NCBI RefSeq assembly: GCF_000715075.1
Contig: NC_134102.1
Location: 96,489,766 to 96,553,765, forward strand
Reading direction: 5' to 3'
Source: Nicotiana tabacum
Lineage: Eukaryota; Streptophyta; Magnoliopsida; Solanales; Solanaceae
Length of the DNA stretch: 64,000 bases
The position numbers and the translations under genes are program-made. Positions within the stretch are counted from its first letter, which is position 1, and each line of letters opens with the position of its first letter. The notes under the pieces were generated by a model. It made no database searches, was not told the DNA's origin, and was given only the letters and a program-made list of their open reading frames with translations. Below are positions 31,111 to 43,013 of the stretch, piece after piece.

Positions 31111-31295
31111 CCTAGGTTACATAGGTCTCACGAGTCATGAGCATGTTTAGTAGAGTCTTGCGGATTGGTACAGAGACATCTATACTTATCTTCGAGAGGT
31201 TGCAGAACCCTTAGGTAACTTTCACTTTCTTGTATTCTGTCGTGCAAATTTGTTGATTCTGGAAACTAAATTTCTGTTATTCTATTCTCTCATAG

Positions 31296-32720
31296 ATGGT
31301 GAGGACACGTACTACCGGATCGGACGGTCAGCCACCAGTGCCACCCATTAGGACCGCGAGAGGCCGGCGCCGTGGTAGAGGCCGGGGTCGAGGTAGAGGT
31401 CGAGGTGTAGCTCGAACCACAGTTGGACCATCACTTGTAGTACCACCAGTTGCTCCAGATCAAGAGAAAATTCCATATATAAGTGAGCCAACAAGATCAG
31501 CTTAGGCACCTGCTGTGCCCATTCAGATTCCAGGCCTTCAGGAGACTTTGGCTCAGTTATTGATACCTTGTACTGGTCTTGCTCAGGTGGTTTCGCCTCA
31601 GGCTGCACCTGCCACTTGTCAAGGCGGGGGGAGGTACTCATACCCCTATTGCTCCAGACCAGGTAGTATATGGACTTCAGATATCGGGGGCACTACCAGC
31701 TCAGCCGATTGTAGTTGTTCAAGCCCCGTTAGTTCCTGCTATGGCAGATGATGAGCAGAGGAGACTTGAGAGATTTGAGAGGCTTCAACCTCCACCATTT
31801 AGCGGTACTGAGTCATAGGATGCTAAGGGTTTTCTGGATAGGTTTCAATAGATGCTTCGGACAGCGGGTATTCTGGAGACCAGTGGGGTCTCATTCACTA
31901 CTTTTCAGATTTTTGGGGTTGCACTCAGATGGTGGGAGACTTACAAGAGGCATAGGCCTGTTGGCTCAGCACCCCTTACTTGGCAACAGTTCTCTATGGT
32001 CTTTTTGGAGAAGTTCGTACCTCGGTCCCGCAGAGAGGAGCTGCACAGACAGTTTGAGCAGCTTCGCCAGGGTGATATGTCTATGACCCAATACGAGATG
32101 AGATTTTCTGAGTTGGCTCGTCACGCAATCGAGTTGGTTCCCACTGATAGGGAGAGGATTATGAGGTTCATTGATGACCTCACATATCAGTTGCGGTTAC
32201 GTATGACTAGGGAGAAGGTATCTAGTGCTATATTTGATGAGGTAGTGGATATTGCTCGGTAGATAGAGATGGTCCATAGCCAGGAACGTGGAGAGAGAGA
32301 GAGAGAGTATAAGAGTCCTCGTGGTCCAAGTGATTACAACGGTGTTCCTTCAGGGGGGTCAGTTTTACCACGGTAGGGGTCGTTCTTACAGACTCGCTCA
32401 GACGGGTCATCTAGTTCATCATGGTGCATCAGCTAGCCATAGCTACCAGTGCAGATTTCTCATCATAGCTCGTCCGTTCATGCTTATGCAGGTAGTTCCT
32501 TGGGTTATCAGGAGCAACAGTTCCATCAGATAAAGGGTTGTTTCGAGTGCGAAGAATTTAGTCATTTCAAGAAAGAGTGTCATAGTCTGTTGATTGGGGC
32601 TCTACAGCAGAGTCCTCGACTGACAGCACCAGCACCAGCAGTTCCACCACCCGCCCAGCTAGCTCGGGGTGGGTGTCAGGCAGCTAGGGTTCACCCATGA
32701 GGGGGAGGTCGATCAAGAGG
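31296..32720 (+). pseudogene. gag, element C (broken)
   Basis: Starts at ATG 31296 (MVRTRTTGSDGQPPVPP), then a strongly basic repeat (GRRRGRGRGRGRGRG). Internal stops near 31503 and a frameshift near 31600 precede the conserved core: FERLQPPPFSG, then WWETYKRHRP, FLEKFVPRSRREEL, MSMTQYEMRFSELARHA and LTYQLRLRMTREKV, open at 31852-32262. The zinc knuckle CFECEEFSHFKKEC (32539-32580) has all four ligands. Gag would assemble particles and package RNA. A 200-base leader separates the PBS from the start. Confidence 0.87.
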
Positions 32721-33415
32721 CGGGCAGGCTCGATTCTATGCTTTTCCTGTTAGGCCAGATGTTGTTGCCTCAGATGCAGTCATAACAGGTTTTGTTTTAG
32801 TATGCCACAGGGAGGCTTCTATATTATTTCACCCTAGTTCCACTTATTCATATGTATCATAGTATTTTGCTCATTATCTGGATATGCCCTGTGACTTTTT
32901 TGTTTAACCTGTTTGTGTATCTACACCGGTGGGTGATATTTTTACGATGGGTCCTGTGTGGTAACTATTGGGGAACTGGAGACTAGAGTTTATCTCTTAT
33001 TACTTGGTATATTTGATTTCGATGTATGGATCGGCTGTCTCCATGTCATGCTATACTGGACTGTCACGCAAAAAAATGTTACGTTGACGATGCCGGGGTT
33101 GCCAAAGGTTGAATGGAGGGGTTCTCTAGAGTTTATTCCTAGCAGGGTAATTTCTTATTTGAAGGCCTAACATATGGTTGGAAAGTGATGTTTGTCATAT
33201 TTGGCCTTTGTGAGAGACGTTGATGTAGATACTCCTTTTATTGATTCAATACCCATCATGCGAGACTTTCCGGATACATTTCCTGCAGACTTGCCTGGTA
33301 TGCCAGCCGACAGGGATATTGATTTCAGTATTGACTTGGTGCACGACACTCATCCCATTTCTATCCCTCTGTATCGTATGGCACCAGCTGAGTTAAAATA
33401 ATTGAAAGAGAAACT
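32721..33415 (+). pseudogene. Aspartic protease and linker, element C (active site lost)
   Basis: The site expected to read FDPGSTYSY reads FHPSSTYSY near 32829-32855: the catalytic Asp is His and the Gly is Ser. Remains of the domain end (LLLLGIFDFDV, with IGCLHVM) follow, then the linker (SYLAFVRDVDVDTP, FPADLPGMPADRDIDFSIDL) leading into RT. Several stops. Compare the protease in compound A, which still has Asp. Confidence 0.8.
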
Positions 33416-34170
33416 TTAGAAACTCCTTGAAAATGGGTTTATTAGGCCTAGTGTATCACCTTGGGATGCACCGGTTCTGTTTGTGAAAAAGAAAGATGGT
33501 ACTATGCAGATGTTCATTGATTATAGGTAGTTGTACAATGTTACAATCAAGAATAAATATCCATTGTTGCGTATTGATGCCTTATTTGACCAGCTTCAGG
33601 GAGCAAGGGTGTTCTCCAAAATTGATTTGAGGTCTGGGTATCACCAGTTGAAAATTCGGGATTCGGATATTCTAAAGACGGCATTCAGGACTCGTTATGG
33701 CCACTAGGAATTTCTTGTGATGTCTTTTGGGCTAACCAATGCCCCAACAATATTCATGCATTTGATGAATAGTGTGTTCTAACTGTATCTTGATTTATTT
33801 GTCATAGTATTTATTGATGATATTATGGTGAACTCATGTAGCTAGGAGGAGCATTCACAACACTTGAGTATTATATTACAGAGGCTGAGATAGGAGAAAC
33901 TTTATGCCAAATTTTCTAAGTGTGAATTCTGGCTTAGTTCGGTGGTATTATTAGGACATATAGTGTCCCGTGAAGGATTAGAGGTCAATCCGAAGAAAAT
34001 AGAGGTAGTTCAGAGTTGGCCAAGGCCATCTTCAGTTACCGAGATTCGGAGTTTTCTCGGCTTGGCCGGTTATTATCGTCATTTCGTGAAGGGATTCTCA
34101 TCTATCGCATCGCCTATGACTAAATTGACCCAGAAACATGCTCCGTTCAGGTGGTCGGATGAGAGTAGAG
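33416..34170 (+). pseudogene. Reverse transcriptase, element C (broken)
   Basis: In-order RT blocks: [59 protein letters not shown], and the catalytic FIDDIMV at about 33810-33825, followed by KFSKCEFWL and the thumb region ([28 protein letters not shown]) in the open piece 33942-34187. The catalytic Asp pair is intact, but at least five stop codons interrupt the first half (near 33529, 33706, 33781). Confidence 0.88.
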
Positions 34171-34690
34171 AGCTTTCGAAAGCTTAAGACAACTTTGACT
34201 ACAACTCCAATATTGGTGTTGCCTACAGGTTCAGAGTCTTATACTGTGTATTGTGATGCGTCGCGTATTGGTCTCGGCGTAGTGCTTATGCAAGACGGTA
34301 GGGTGATTACTTATGCATCCAGAGAGTTAAAGGTATATGAGAAAATTTATCCAGTCCATGATCTTGAGTTAGCAGCTATTGTTCATGCCTTGAAAATTTT
34401 GCGGCATTACTTGAACGGTGTCCAGTGTGAGGTATATACTGATCATTGGAGTCTACAGCATATGTTCTAATAGAAAGATCTTAATTTGCGGTAGCGAAGC
34501 TGGTTAGAGTTGCCTAAGGATTGTGATATCTCCATTCTCTGTCATCTCGTAAAGGCCAATGTAGTGGCCGATGCATTGAGTCGTAAGGCAGAACGATTAG
34601 GAACCTTATCATACTTACCGGTAGCAGAGACGCCTTTGGCCTTGGATGTTCATGCCTTGCCTAATTAGTTTTTAGATTGGATGTTTCAGA
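34171..34690 (+). pseudogene. RNase H, element C (broken at its 3' end)
   Basis: Open at 34138-34470 after a frameshift from RT. The four acidic positions of the family are visible: [31 protein letters not shown] and [10 protein letters not shown]. Stops appear at 34471 and again near 34490. The domain removes the RNA strand during reverse transcription. Confidence 0.86.
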
Positions 34691-34699
34691 GCCGAATCA

Positions 34700-35710
34700 A
34701 ATTTTGGCTTGTGTGGTTTCCAGTCTTCTCTGTATGATCGTATTAGAGAATGTCAGTTTGATGAGGACACGGTTCAGCACTGTGATACCAAGGAAGTCAC
34801 TATTGGAGATGATAGTGTATTACGGGTGCAGGGCAGGCTATGTATGCCTAATGTAGATGGTTTGCGTGAGTTGATTCTCCAGGATGCTCACAGCTCGCGG
34901 TACTCTATTCATCCAGGTGTCGTGAAGATATATCAGGATTTTGATGCAGCACTGTTGGTGGAGGCAGATAAAGAAAGATATAGTTGGGTTTGTAGCTCGG
35001 TGTCTAAATTGTCAACAAGTAAAGTATGAACATCAGAGGCCAGGAGGATTGCTTCAGAGACTTAAAATTCTGGAGTGGAAATGGGAGCGTATTACCATGG
35101 ATTTTGTAGTTGGGATCCTACAGACCTTGAGGAAGTTTGATGTTTGGGTGATTGTAGATCGGTTGACCAAGTACGCACATTTTATCCCAGTTGGTACTAA
35201 TTATTCTTATGAGCGGTTAGCTGGGATTTATATTCGTGAGATAGTTTGCTTACACGGTGTGCCGGTGTCAATCATTTCAGATCGGGGCACACAATTTACA
35301 TTACATTTTTTAAGAGCAGTACAATAAGAATTGGGCACACATGTTCAGTTGAGTACAACATTTCACCCTCAGACGGACAAACAATCCGAGTGCATTATTG
35401 AGATATTGGAGGATATGTTACGCGCTTGTGTCATTGATTTTGGGGGTTCTTGGGATCAATTTCTTCCAATCGCGAAGTTTGCTTACAATAACAGCTACCA
35501 ATCGATTATTCATATGACTCCGTATGAGGCTTTGTATGGGAGACGGTGCCGGTCCCCGGTGGGTTGGTTTGAACCGGGAGAGGCTAGGCTATTGGGTACT
35601 GACTTTATTCAGGATGCTTTAGAGAATGTCAAAGTAATTCGGGAATGGCTTCGCACGACACAATCTAGATAGAAGAGTTATGCTGACAGGAAGGTTCGTG
35701 ATGTTGTTCA
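34700..35710 (+). pseudogene. Integrase, element C (broken, catalytic triad retained)
   Basis: The zinc-binding region is split by a frameshift near 34960: HSSRYSIHPG on one frame and CLNCQQVK on the next. The core follows: MDFVVG (first Asp), SDRGTQFT (second Asp) and HPQTDKQSE (Glu), so all three catalytic residues survive. After a stop at 35328 it continues with FAYNNSYQ and ALYGRRCRSPVGW (35331-35672). Family role: joins cDNA ends to host DNA. Confidence 0.88.
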
Positions 35711-36153
35711 CGTGGTTGGAGAGAAGGTTCTGCTCAAGATTTCACCGATGAAGGGTGTGTTGAGGTTCGATAAGAAAGGCAAGTTGAGCCCTTGGTATAT
35801 TGGGCATTTTGAGATACTTAAGTCTCTTGGGTATTCATCCAGTGTTCCATGTATCCAAACTCCGAAAATATGTCGGGGATCCATCTCATATTCTAGATTT
35901 CAGTACAGTACAACTGGACGGTAATTTGACTAATGATGTGAAGCCGATGGCTATTTTAGACCGACAGGTTTGGAAGGTGAGGTCAGAGAATATAACATTA
36001 GTGAAGGTGCAGTGGAGAAGCCAGCCAGCCGGAGAAGCTACTTGGGAGATTGAGCAGGCGATGCGGACCAAATATCCACACTTATTTGAGACTCCAGGTA
36101 TTATTCTAAACCCGTTCGAGGACGAACGTTTGTTTAAGATAGGGAGAATGTAA
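35711..36153 (+). pseudogene. Integrase C-terminal region and chromodomain, element C
   Basis: 35712-35924 encodes a GPY/F-like region (SPMKGVLRFDKKGKLSP, WYIGHFEIL). A frameshift leads to the frame 35800-36153, which carries VFHVSKLRKYVGDPSHIL and a chromodomain-like end, LVKVQWRSQPAGEATWEIE then KYPHLFE. Such chromodomains steer integration toward marked chromatin in chromoviruses. The stop codon TAA (36151-36153) uses LTR bases 3-5, so the polypurine tract is translated and the frame ends inside the LTR. Confidence 0.85.
36136..36148 (+). other. Polypurine tract, element C
   Basis: AAGATAGGGAGAA immediately before the 3' LTR start TGTAACAACTCGG. It overlaps the last codons of pol. Confidence 0.88.
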
Positions 36154-37867
36154 CAACTCGGTCGGTCGTTTTGAGTATTATAACCTTGTTCCCTTATTTA
36201 CTGCTCAATTTGTGCTTTATAATTGCTTTATGACTTGCAGCTGTAGTTGGTTCAGGTCCTGAAGGAATTCGAAGTGAAATGAGACAATTAGTCTCATAGT
36301 TAAAAGTTTTAAGTTAGAAAAGTGACCGGATGTTGACTTATGTGTAAACGACCTCGATTTTGAATTTTTTAGATTCCAATAGCTCTGTATGGTGATTTTT
36401 GACTTAGGAGAGTGTCCGGAAAATTATTTGGAGGTCTGTGGTGGAATTAGGCCTGAAATGCCGAAAGTTGAAATTTTGGGAAGTTTGACCGGGGGGTTGA
36501 CTTTTTGATATTGGGGTCGGAATTCAATTCTAAAATTTGAAATACCCCCGTTATATCATTTATGACTTATGTGCAAAATTTGTGGTCAATCGGACGTGAT
36601 TTGATAGTTTCCTGAGCCGTTTGAAGAAACTTGAAATTTCAAAGTTCATTAGGCTTGAATTGCGGTATGAATCGTGGTTTTAGCATTGTTTGAGGTGATT
36701 TGAGGGTTCGACTAAGTTTGTATGATGTTTTAGGACTTGATGGTATGTTTGGTTGAGGTCCCGGGGGTCTTGGGTGAGTTTCGAGGGGTTAACAGATCAT
36801 TTTTGGCCTTGGTAAGATTGCTGATATCTGCTGCTGCATTTTTTGATTTTCTCTTTCGCGTTCGCGAGTGGGCCTTCACATTCGAGAAGAGTGTTTTCTT
36901 AGTATGAGGTTTTTTTCTTCACGTTCGCGAAGGGGAGGAGGCGAACGCGAAGGTATGGTATGTGTATGCATCGCGAACACGTGAGTGTTGTCGCGTATGC
37001 GGAGAGGAGTGAGGCTATTGGGGACCCCAGGTCCTTGTTCTACGTTTGCGAGGTGATGGTCATGTTCGCGAAGGTCTGAGTTGGTAAAGCTTCGCGTTAG
37101 CGAAGGGTAAGATTTGTAAAGCTTCGCGTTCGTGAAGCCACAGTCGTATTCGTGAAGGGTTAAATTTGTGGGCAGTCGAGTTGTGCTTCGCGAACGCGAG
37201 GGACCTGTCGCGTTCGTGAAGAAGAGAGGTCTGGACAGAAAGTTTAAGTTCAGACATTTTTAATGATTTGGAGCTCGGATTGAGGCAATATTTGGGAGAT
37301 TTTCAGAGGAAACAACAAGGTAAGTTTTCTTAACTCAATATTGGTTAAATTACCCGAATACATGGTTGTTTTTATCATTTAATTTGTGAATTAAGTTGAA
37401 AAAGATTGAAAATCCTCTTGGATAAATTTGAGTATTTGAGGGCCGGATTGTTATCAGAATTTAGTAATTTTGGTATGGTTAGACTCGTGGTGAAATGGGG
37501 GTTCATATTTTGTAACTTTTGGCGATTTTTGGAGTTAAAATTCGAATATTTATGGAAAAATTATATTTGCATATGTTATTAATTCCAATAAATTTTATTG
37601 ACTGAAATGAATTATTTGTGACTAGATTATTTACATTCGGAAGCCAATTTGCGAGGCAAAGGCATATCATAGTAAAAATTTTCACGCTTTGAGGTAAGTA
37701 ATAGTTTTAAATCTGGTCCTGACGATTTTTGGAGTTAAAACCGCTTTGATAATCACATATCATGTGATTATTTTGGAGGTGACATACATGCTAGGTGATG
37801 GACGTGTGGGCGTGCACCGAGGGGATTGTGACTTGGTCCGTCCCGTGGAAACTGTAAAGTTGAATAA
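36149..37867 (+). repeat. 3' LTR of element C, cut by element F
   Basis: Parallels 28236-29938. Includes the TTCGCG cassette (36855-37225) and two donor-like sites: AAGGTAAGT at 37318-37326 and GAGGTAAGT at 37691-37699. It ends at GTTGAATAA (37867), where element F begins. The 5' LTR continues past this point for 1.15 kb, and that remainder is not seen elsewhere in the window. Confidence 0.85.
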
Positions 37868-40007
37868 TGTTACATCTCGCATTTTCGTACGTTAAAAGTT
37901 TCGTCTTTAGTTAATTGACATAGACTCGGGGATGAGATGATCTTGAGATTAACGTATTTATGCTATTTATAACAAGCTGTAAGTAAGTGCCATAAAAGAT
38001 AAATGGTACACAAATTAAAAAAAAAAAGAGTTTCATTGAAAGTTACCGATTTGGAAAGAAATACGATCCGAGCTATAATACCCGATATTTATGGACTGGT
38101 ACCATACAAGGTACCATATGACCGTAATAGTGTGATGTATAAAGTGTGTTAAAAAAAGTAGAATTTTAAGTAATTTGAGATAATTCTTAATTATGCGGGT
38201 AATTGGTTAATTATCGGGTAACGGGATACTACCTAACTGATTAATGGATAAAGTTTAAATTCCCCAACAAGGGGATTACGTGGCAGCAAGCCACTTTCCA
38301 AACTAAGTGACTCTTAGTCATTTTTGGATTAGGTGGCAACCTAATTAATAATTAAAAGACACCTCATTCTTACATTTTGAATAACAAGACTTGTAAGAGT
38401 AATTTGAATACAACACTTCATATTTGAAAGACTTCATCAGAACGTTAGCAACACTTCATTCTACGATTTTGAGTACAAGACATTTCAATTCTAAAAATTC
38501 AAATACAAAACAATGTTACAATCAGAAGTGAATTCATGTAAGTTTTCAATGTGACTTCTTGCAACCAAATAATTCCAACGAGAATTGTTAGAACCGTAGC
38601 AACGTAAAATTTTGCGGTTCTAAAGGAGTACGGTGCAATATTTTTTAAGAACATCATACGGACTTTTCCCTAATACATGTATCTTAAGGCTAAGCTTTTC
38701 CTTCATTTTGGCATGATCTCGTAATTACACAAGTTTGATAACGAGGTATAAAGAAAACATTCATGTCCTAGAATTTACGTATATTTAATAAGGTAAATAG
38801 TTCAAACCACAACTTTTGTTTGATAAGGAGTTGTGGCTTAATTTTGAGTTTGAATTAATTAAATACATATCCAATGATACTCTACGCATTTTATATTATT
38901 TGTGGCATCACACGAAGTTGCATGTCGCCTAGGAAGTAACAAGTTCTTCGCGGTCTTAGTATGTGCATATTTGAGTAGTGAAAATCACTCGGGAAATTTT
39001 CATAAAAACAACCAAGTTCAAGAATAAATAGTCAATATGAGTAACGAGAATATTTTTTTCCAAGGTCTCACATCATGTTGAACAAGTTCAAAGGGTAACT
39101 TGGCATGATTTGTAGACTCATTTCCAGAAAGAGTTACACCTAGTCTTGTAAGTACAATATTCAATTGAGTATTTCCTTCTTCTAGTCAAGAGAGCAAAGA
39201 GCCTATATATACAGTATTACAGTATTTTTATTATCATCGAGCTATAATCGATAGGCAGACCCCTATTGGTCGAGATACAGAGCCTAGTATGGTTGAGCGC
39301 CTATGAGCGGGCCTACTACGGCAGAGCAGTTATATATATATACCGAGCCTTATAGGGTCGGGCAACTATTTCACTTACTATATTGAGAGAGTCAGTATCA
39401 ATAGATAAGCATATGTTCAGACTATCAGTTCAGTTTTAGGTTTTTGTATATTGCCTTACATACTCGGTACATTATTTTGTACTGACATCCCTTTCTGGGG
39501 GCGCTGCATTTCATGCGTGCAGGTTTAAATAGACAGACGGGTAGACCTCCTCAGTAGGTGTTGACCGAGTTCCGATTTATCGTTAAGCTCTCCGTTCTTC
39601 GGAGTTGCCGGGTCTGGAAGTTTTGTGCACATCTTGTGTATATATGTAGATACGTTATGGGTAGGTCGGGGCCCTATTCCGATCACACTACATCTATCAG
39701 TAGAGGCTTGTAGACATATCCTGTCAGTTAGTGCAGTATGTTGGGCTTGTAGGCCATGTACGTATATTTTGTTGGCATGTCAGTTGTAGTAATTATGATG
39801 ATCTTGCCGGCCCAGCTTTATGTTGACATTTAGTCAGCGTTAGTCTCTATTCAGTTTTATATTTTTCTTAGCAAATTGTCTTGCAATGTGGTCCCTTTCC
39901 AAAGTATGACATTATATGTCCAGAATTTCCGAGTATCAAGTTGGTACGCAAGGATAGATGAGGCACCGGGTGCCGGTACCGGTCTCGCCCCCAGTCTCGG
40001 GACATGA
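37868..40007 (+). repeat. 5' LTR of element F
   Basis: Starts TGTTACATCTCGCATTTTCG and ends a few bases before the PBS. The end reads GGTCTCGCCCCCAGTCTCGG then GACATGACGA, so the terminal CA is not certain and the border may lie between 40003 and 40010. No microsatellite or cassette of the kind found in the other families. The middle (39230-39420) has imperfect repeats around GAGCCTATGAGCG. Confidence 0.72.
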
Positions 40008-40013
40008 CGAAAG

Positions 40014-40027
40014 TGGTATCAGAGCAG
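40014..40027 (+). other. Primer-binding site (tRNA-iMet), element F
   Basis: TGGTATCAGAGCAG, a few bases after the LTR end. Confidence 0.88.
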
Positions 40028-40220
40028 TTCTGTCCTAGGAAGTATACAAACCGTGTGTAGTAGGGTCTTGTATATAGATGTGTCGTGCACCACATTATAT
40101 AAGCAGTGGACTACAGGGCATTTATGAGTTGGTTACCCTTCTTTCAAATCTAAATCGTGATGTAACACTGAGTTATAGGAAATTTGAGTTAAACTTACGT
40201 GTTGGCATTTGCATGCATAG

Positions 40221-40742
40221 ATGACAGTAACTAGGAAGACTACGGCTAGCCAGAGGAGAGAAACAACAGTAGGTGAGGGGACTACTGCATTACAGGATAG
40301 TATGGATATCTCCCGGATTCAGGCATTTGCCCAGAATATAGAAAGGGGTAGGTGTCGGGAGCAGGGTACGGAGAGGACTGACTCAGGGAAGCATAAGAGG
40401 ATGAGATTTGCCAGGTCTCAGGAGCAGTCTCAGGGTAGTTACAAGCCCCAGTACTTTGAACGGCCACCTAGAACTCCACCACCTCAGTTACAGGGTTACA
40501 GGTATGACCACTGTACTCAGTCAAGACCAGGTGAAAACTCCCAGGTGTCAAGTTTACAGCGACAGCGAGGTTCGGGGAAGACAAGGCCATTTTTTCCGCG
40601 GTGTGCCATCTGCGGTAGAGGACACTTGGGCCAATACCGAGCCGGTTCTGATGCTTGTTATACATGTGGATATCTGGGGCATATGATGCGAGATTGCCCA
40701 AATAAAATGATTGCAAAAGGGTACATTTATCAAATTGTGTGA
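40221..40742 (+). pseudogene. gag of element F, internally deleted but open (173 codons)
   Basis: Open from MTVTRKTTASQRRETTVGEG to the zinc-knuckle region. Around codon 30 it jumps from the N-terminal tail to the post-core segment (DSMDISRIQAFAQNIERGR), so the capsid core of some 200 or more residues is missing while the frame stays open. It ends with a knuckle pattern CAICGRGHLGQ then CYTCGYLGHMMRDC (C-X2-C-X4-H-X4-C, intact). After the knuckle, the protease is also missing: the frame stops and reappears in the pre-RT linker. Confidence 0.82.
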
Positions 40743-41535
40743 ATTAGAGATGTAGATGCTGGGATACCTACACTTCAGTCTATTCCAATAGTAAAAGAGT
40801 ACGCGAATATATTTCCAGATGAACTTCCAGGTATTCCCTAGAGCGAGAGATTGATTTTGGCATCGATTTGCTTCCGGGAACTCAACCAATATTTATCCCT
40901 CCATATAGAATGGCACCTGCCGAATTGAAGGAGTTGAAGGAGCAGTTATAAGATTTACTAGAGAAAGGTTTCATCAGGCCCAGTACTTAACCTTGGGGTG
41001 CACCAGTACTATTTGTGCGAAAGAAAGACGGCTCGTTGAGGATGTGTATCGATTATAGGCAACTGAACAAGGTAACTATTAAGAATAAGTTTCCACTTCC
41101 AAGGATAGATGACTTGTTTGATTAGTTGCAAGGAGCTAGATGCTTTTCAAAGATAGATTTGAGGTCGGGGTACCACCAGGTTAGAGTTTGGGAGAGAGAT
41201 ATCCCCAAGACAGCTTTCAGGACCCGATATGGCCACTTCGAGTTTCTTTTCATGTCCTTCGGGTTGACGAATGCACCTACCGTATTTATGTACTTGATGA
41301 ACAGCCTATTCCAGTAATATTTAGATCTGTTCGTGATAGTCTTTATTGATGATATTTTGGTTTATTCACGTTCAGAGGATGAGCATGCGGATCACCTGCG
41401 AGCGGTACTCCAAACCCTCCGTGATAGTAAATTATATACTAAGTTTTCTAAATGTGAGTTCTGGTTGAAGTCTGTAGCATTCTTGGGGCACGTTGTATCC
41501 GATGGAGGTATAAAGGTAGACACTTAGAAGATTGA
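40743..41535 (+). pseudogene. Linker and reverse transcriptase, element F (broken)
   Basis: The linker ([18 protein letters not shown], with a frameshift near 40840) is followed by RT blocks [59 protein letters not shown] and catalytic FIDDILVYS (about 41342-41368), then [19 protein letters not shown]. In-frame stops at about 40950, 40988, 41123, 41315 and 41525. The catalytic Asp pair is present. Confidence 0.88.
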
Positions 41536-42160
41536 GGTTGTGAAATCTTGGCCTAGAGCTACAACTCCAACAGAGGTTCGTAGCTTTCTAGGCTTAGCAA
41601 GATACTACTGGAGGTTCGTAGAGGGTTTTTCTTCTCTTTCGGCACCATTAACAAAGTTGACGCAGAAAGCAACTAAGTTTTGGTGGATGGAGGCTTGCGA
41701 GCGGAGTTTCCAGGAGCTTAAAAATAGGTTGACTTCAACGCCAGTTCTAGCATTTCCAGAGGGTCCATATGGTTATGCCATGTATTGTGATGCCTTAGGT
41801 GTCGGGTTAGGTTGTGTCCTGATGCAACATGGAAAAATAATTGTGTATCCTTCAAGGCAGTTAAGGAAGCATGAGCGGAATTATCCAACCCACGACCTCA
41901 AATTATTTGCGGTTATCCATGCACTTAAGATATGGCGGCATTATTTATATGGTGTTCATGTTGATGTATTCACAGATCATAAAAGCTTGCAATATATCTT
42001 CAAGAAAAAAGAGTTGTATTTGCGACAAAGGAGATAGTTTGAGTTATTGAAAGATTACGATGTTAACATTCTCTACCATCTAGGGAAAGCTAATGTTGTA
42101 GCAGACGCCTTAAGTCGCCGATCTATGGGTAGCTTAGCACATGTAGAGGTCGAAAAAAGA
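41536..42160 (+). pseudogene. RNase H, element F (near-intact frame, one acidic residue changed)
   Basis: The frame 41540-42037 is open for 165 codons: [20 protein letters not shown], then [13 protein letters not shown] (first Asp), [12 protein letters not shown] (the Glu of the family pattern DLELAA is Lys), FTDHKSLQ (Asp), and after a stop at 42036 VADALSRR (last Asp). This is one of the longest coding stretches in the window. Confidence 0.86.
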
Positions 42161-43013
42161 CTATTAATTAGAGAAATTCATCAATTGGCTTGTTTGGGTT
42201 TCGGTTAGTAGACTCTGGCAATGGTAGAGTTGTACTCCAAAATACTGCAAAATCATCTATCATAGCTAAAATAAAGGAGAAGCAGTACGAGGACCCAGAG
42301 TTGGTCGAGATGAGAGAGCGAGTTTCGCAGCAGAAGAAGCCATTGTTAGAACTCAAGGGAGACGAGGTTCTCAGATACATGGGTCATTTGTGCGTTCCAG
42401 ATGTAGCAGGGCTACGAGATAGGATTATGTTAGAGGCATATTATTTGTGGTACTCCATTCACCCTGGGTCGACGAAGACGTATCATGACATTAAGGATAT
42501 GTATTGGTGGAACGTTATGAAGAAAAACATTGCTGAGTATGTCGCTCAATGCCCTAGTTGCCAGCAGGTGAAGATGGAGCACCAGAAGCCCGGAGGGCTA
42601 ATGCAGACTATAGAGATCCCGACATGGAAATGGGAGGCGATAAACATGGACGTCATCACGGGTTTACCTTATTCTCATCGTAAATTCGATTCCATATGGA
42701 TGATAGTCGATAGGCTCACGAAATCATCTTATTTCCTACCGGTTAGATCTACATATACAGTAGAAGATTATGCAACATTATATATTAAATAGATAGTGCG
42801 ACTACACGGAGTACCAGTATCTATTATTTCTGACCATGGGGTCCAGTTTACAGCATATTTTTGGAGGTCATTTCAGAGAAGTCTAGGAACTCAGGTGAAT
42901 CTCAGCACAACTTTTCATCCACAAACTGATGGGCAAGCCGAGCACGCAATTCAGACGCTCGAGGATATGTTACGAGCATGTTTGTTGGATTTTAAAAGAA
43001 ATTGGGATGAACA
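42161..43013 (+). pseudogene. Integrase N-terminal and core part, element F (cut at an inversion)
   Basis: A 200-codon open stretch (42190-42792) has the zinc-binding region (YSIHPGSTKTYHDIK then CPSCQQVK) and the first catalytic Asp (NMDVITGLP). After one stop, 42796-43013 has SDHGVQFT (second Asp) and DGQAEHA (Glu). Coding stops at NWDEH near 43013, where the family continues LPLIEFAYNNSY; that continuation is found at 45235 on the minus strand. Confidence 0.9.

Larger units (their letters stand above)
28236..37867 (+). mobile_element. Element C: nearly complete Tekay/Del-like chromovirus copy
   Basis: Plus-strand order: 5' LTR (28236-31095), tRNA-iMet PBS (31099-31110), gag (from 31296), protease, RT, RNase H, integrase, chromodomain (to 36153), polypurine tract (36136-36148), 3' LTR (36149-37867, cut by element F). 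It is inserted in the 5' LTR of element E. All domains are present in the expected order, but stops and frameshifts occur throughout, so it is dead. The C LTR is of the same family as the B compound LTRs. Confidence 0.9.
37868..43013 (+). mobile_element. Element F: Ty3/gypsy copy with internal deletions
   Basis: Plus strand: LTR (37868 to about 40007), PBS (40014-40027), shortened gag (40221-40742), then pol from linker to mid-integrase, ending abruptly at 43013. The rest of its pol lies at 44462-45235 in the opposite orientation (see findings). It is inserted in the 3' LTR of C. LTR sequence and gag type differ from the other families here. No 3' LTR remains. Confidence 0.82.

Noticed and set aside
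40282..40889. Minus-strand frames of 61-111 codons opposite the F gag
   Set aside because: They are shadows of the plus-strand gag with its conserved zinc knuckle.
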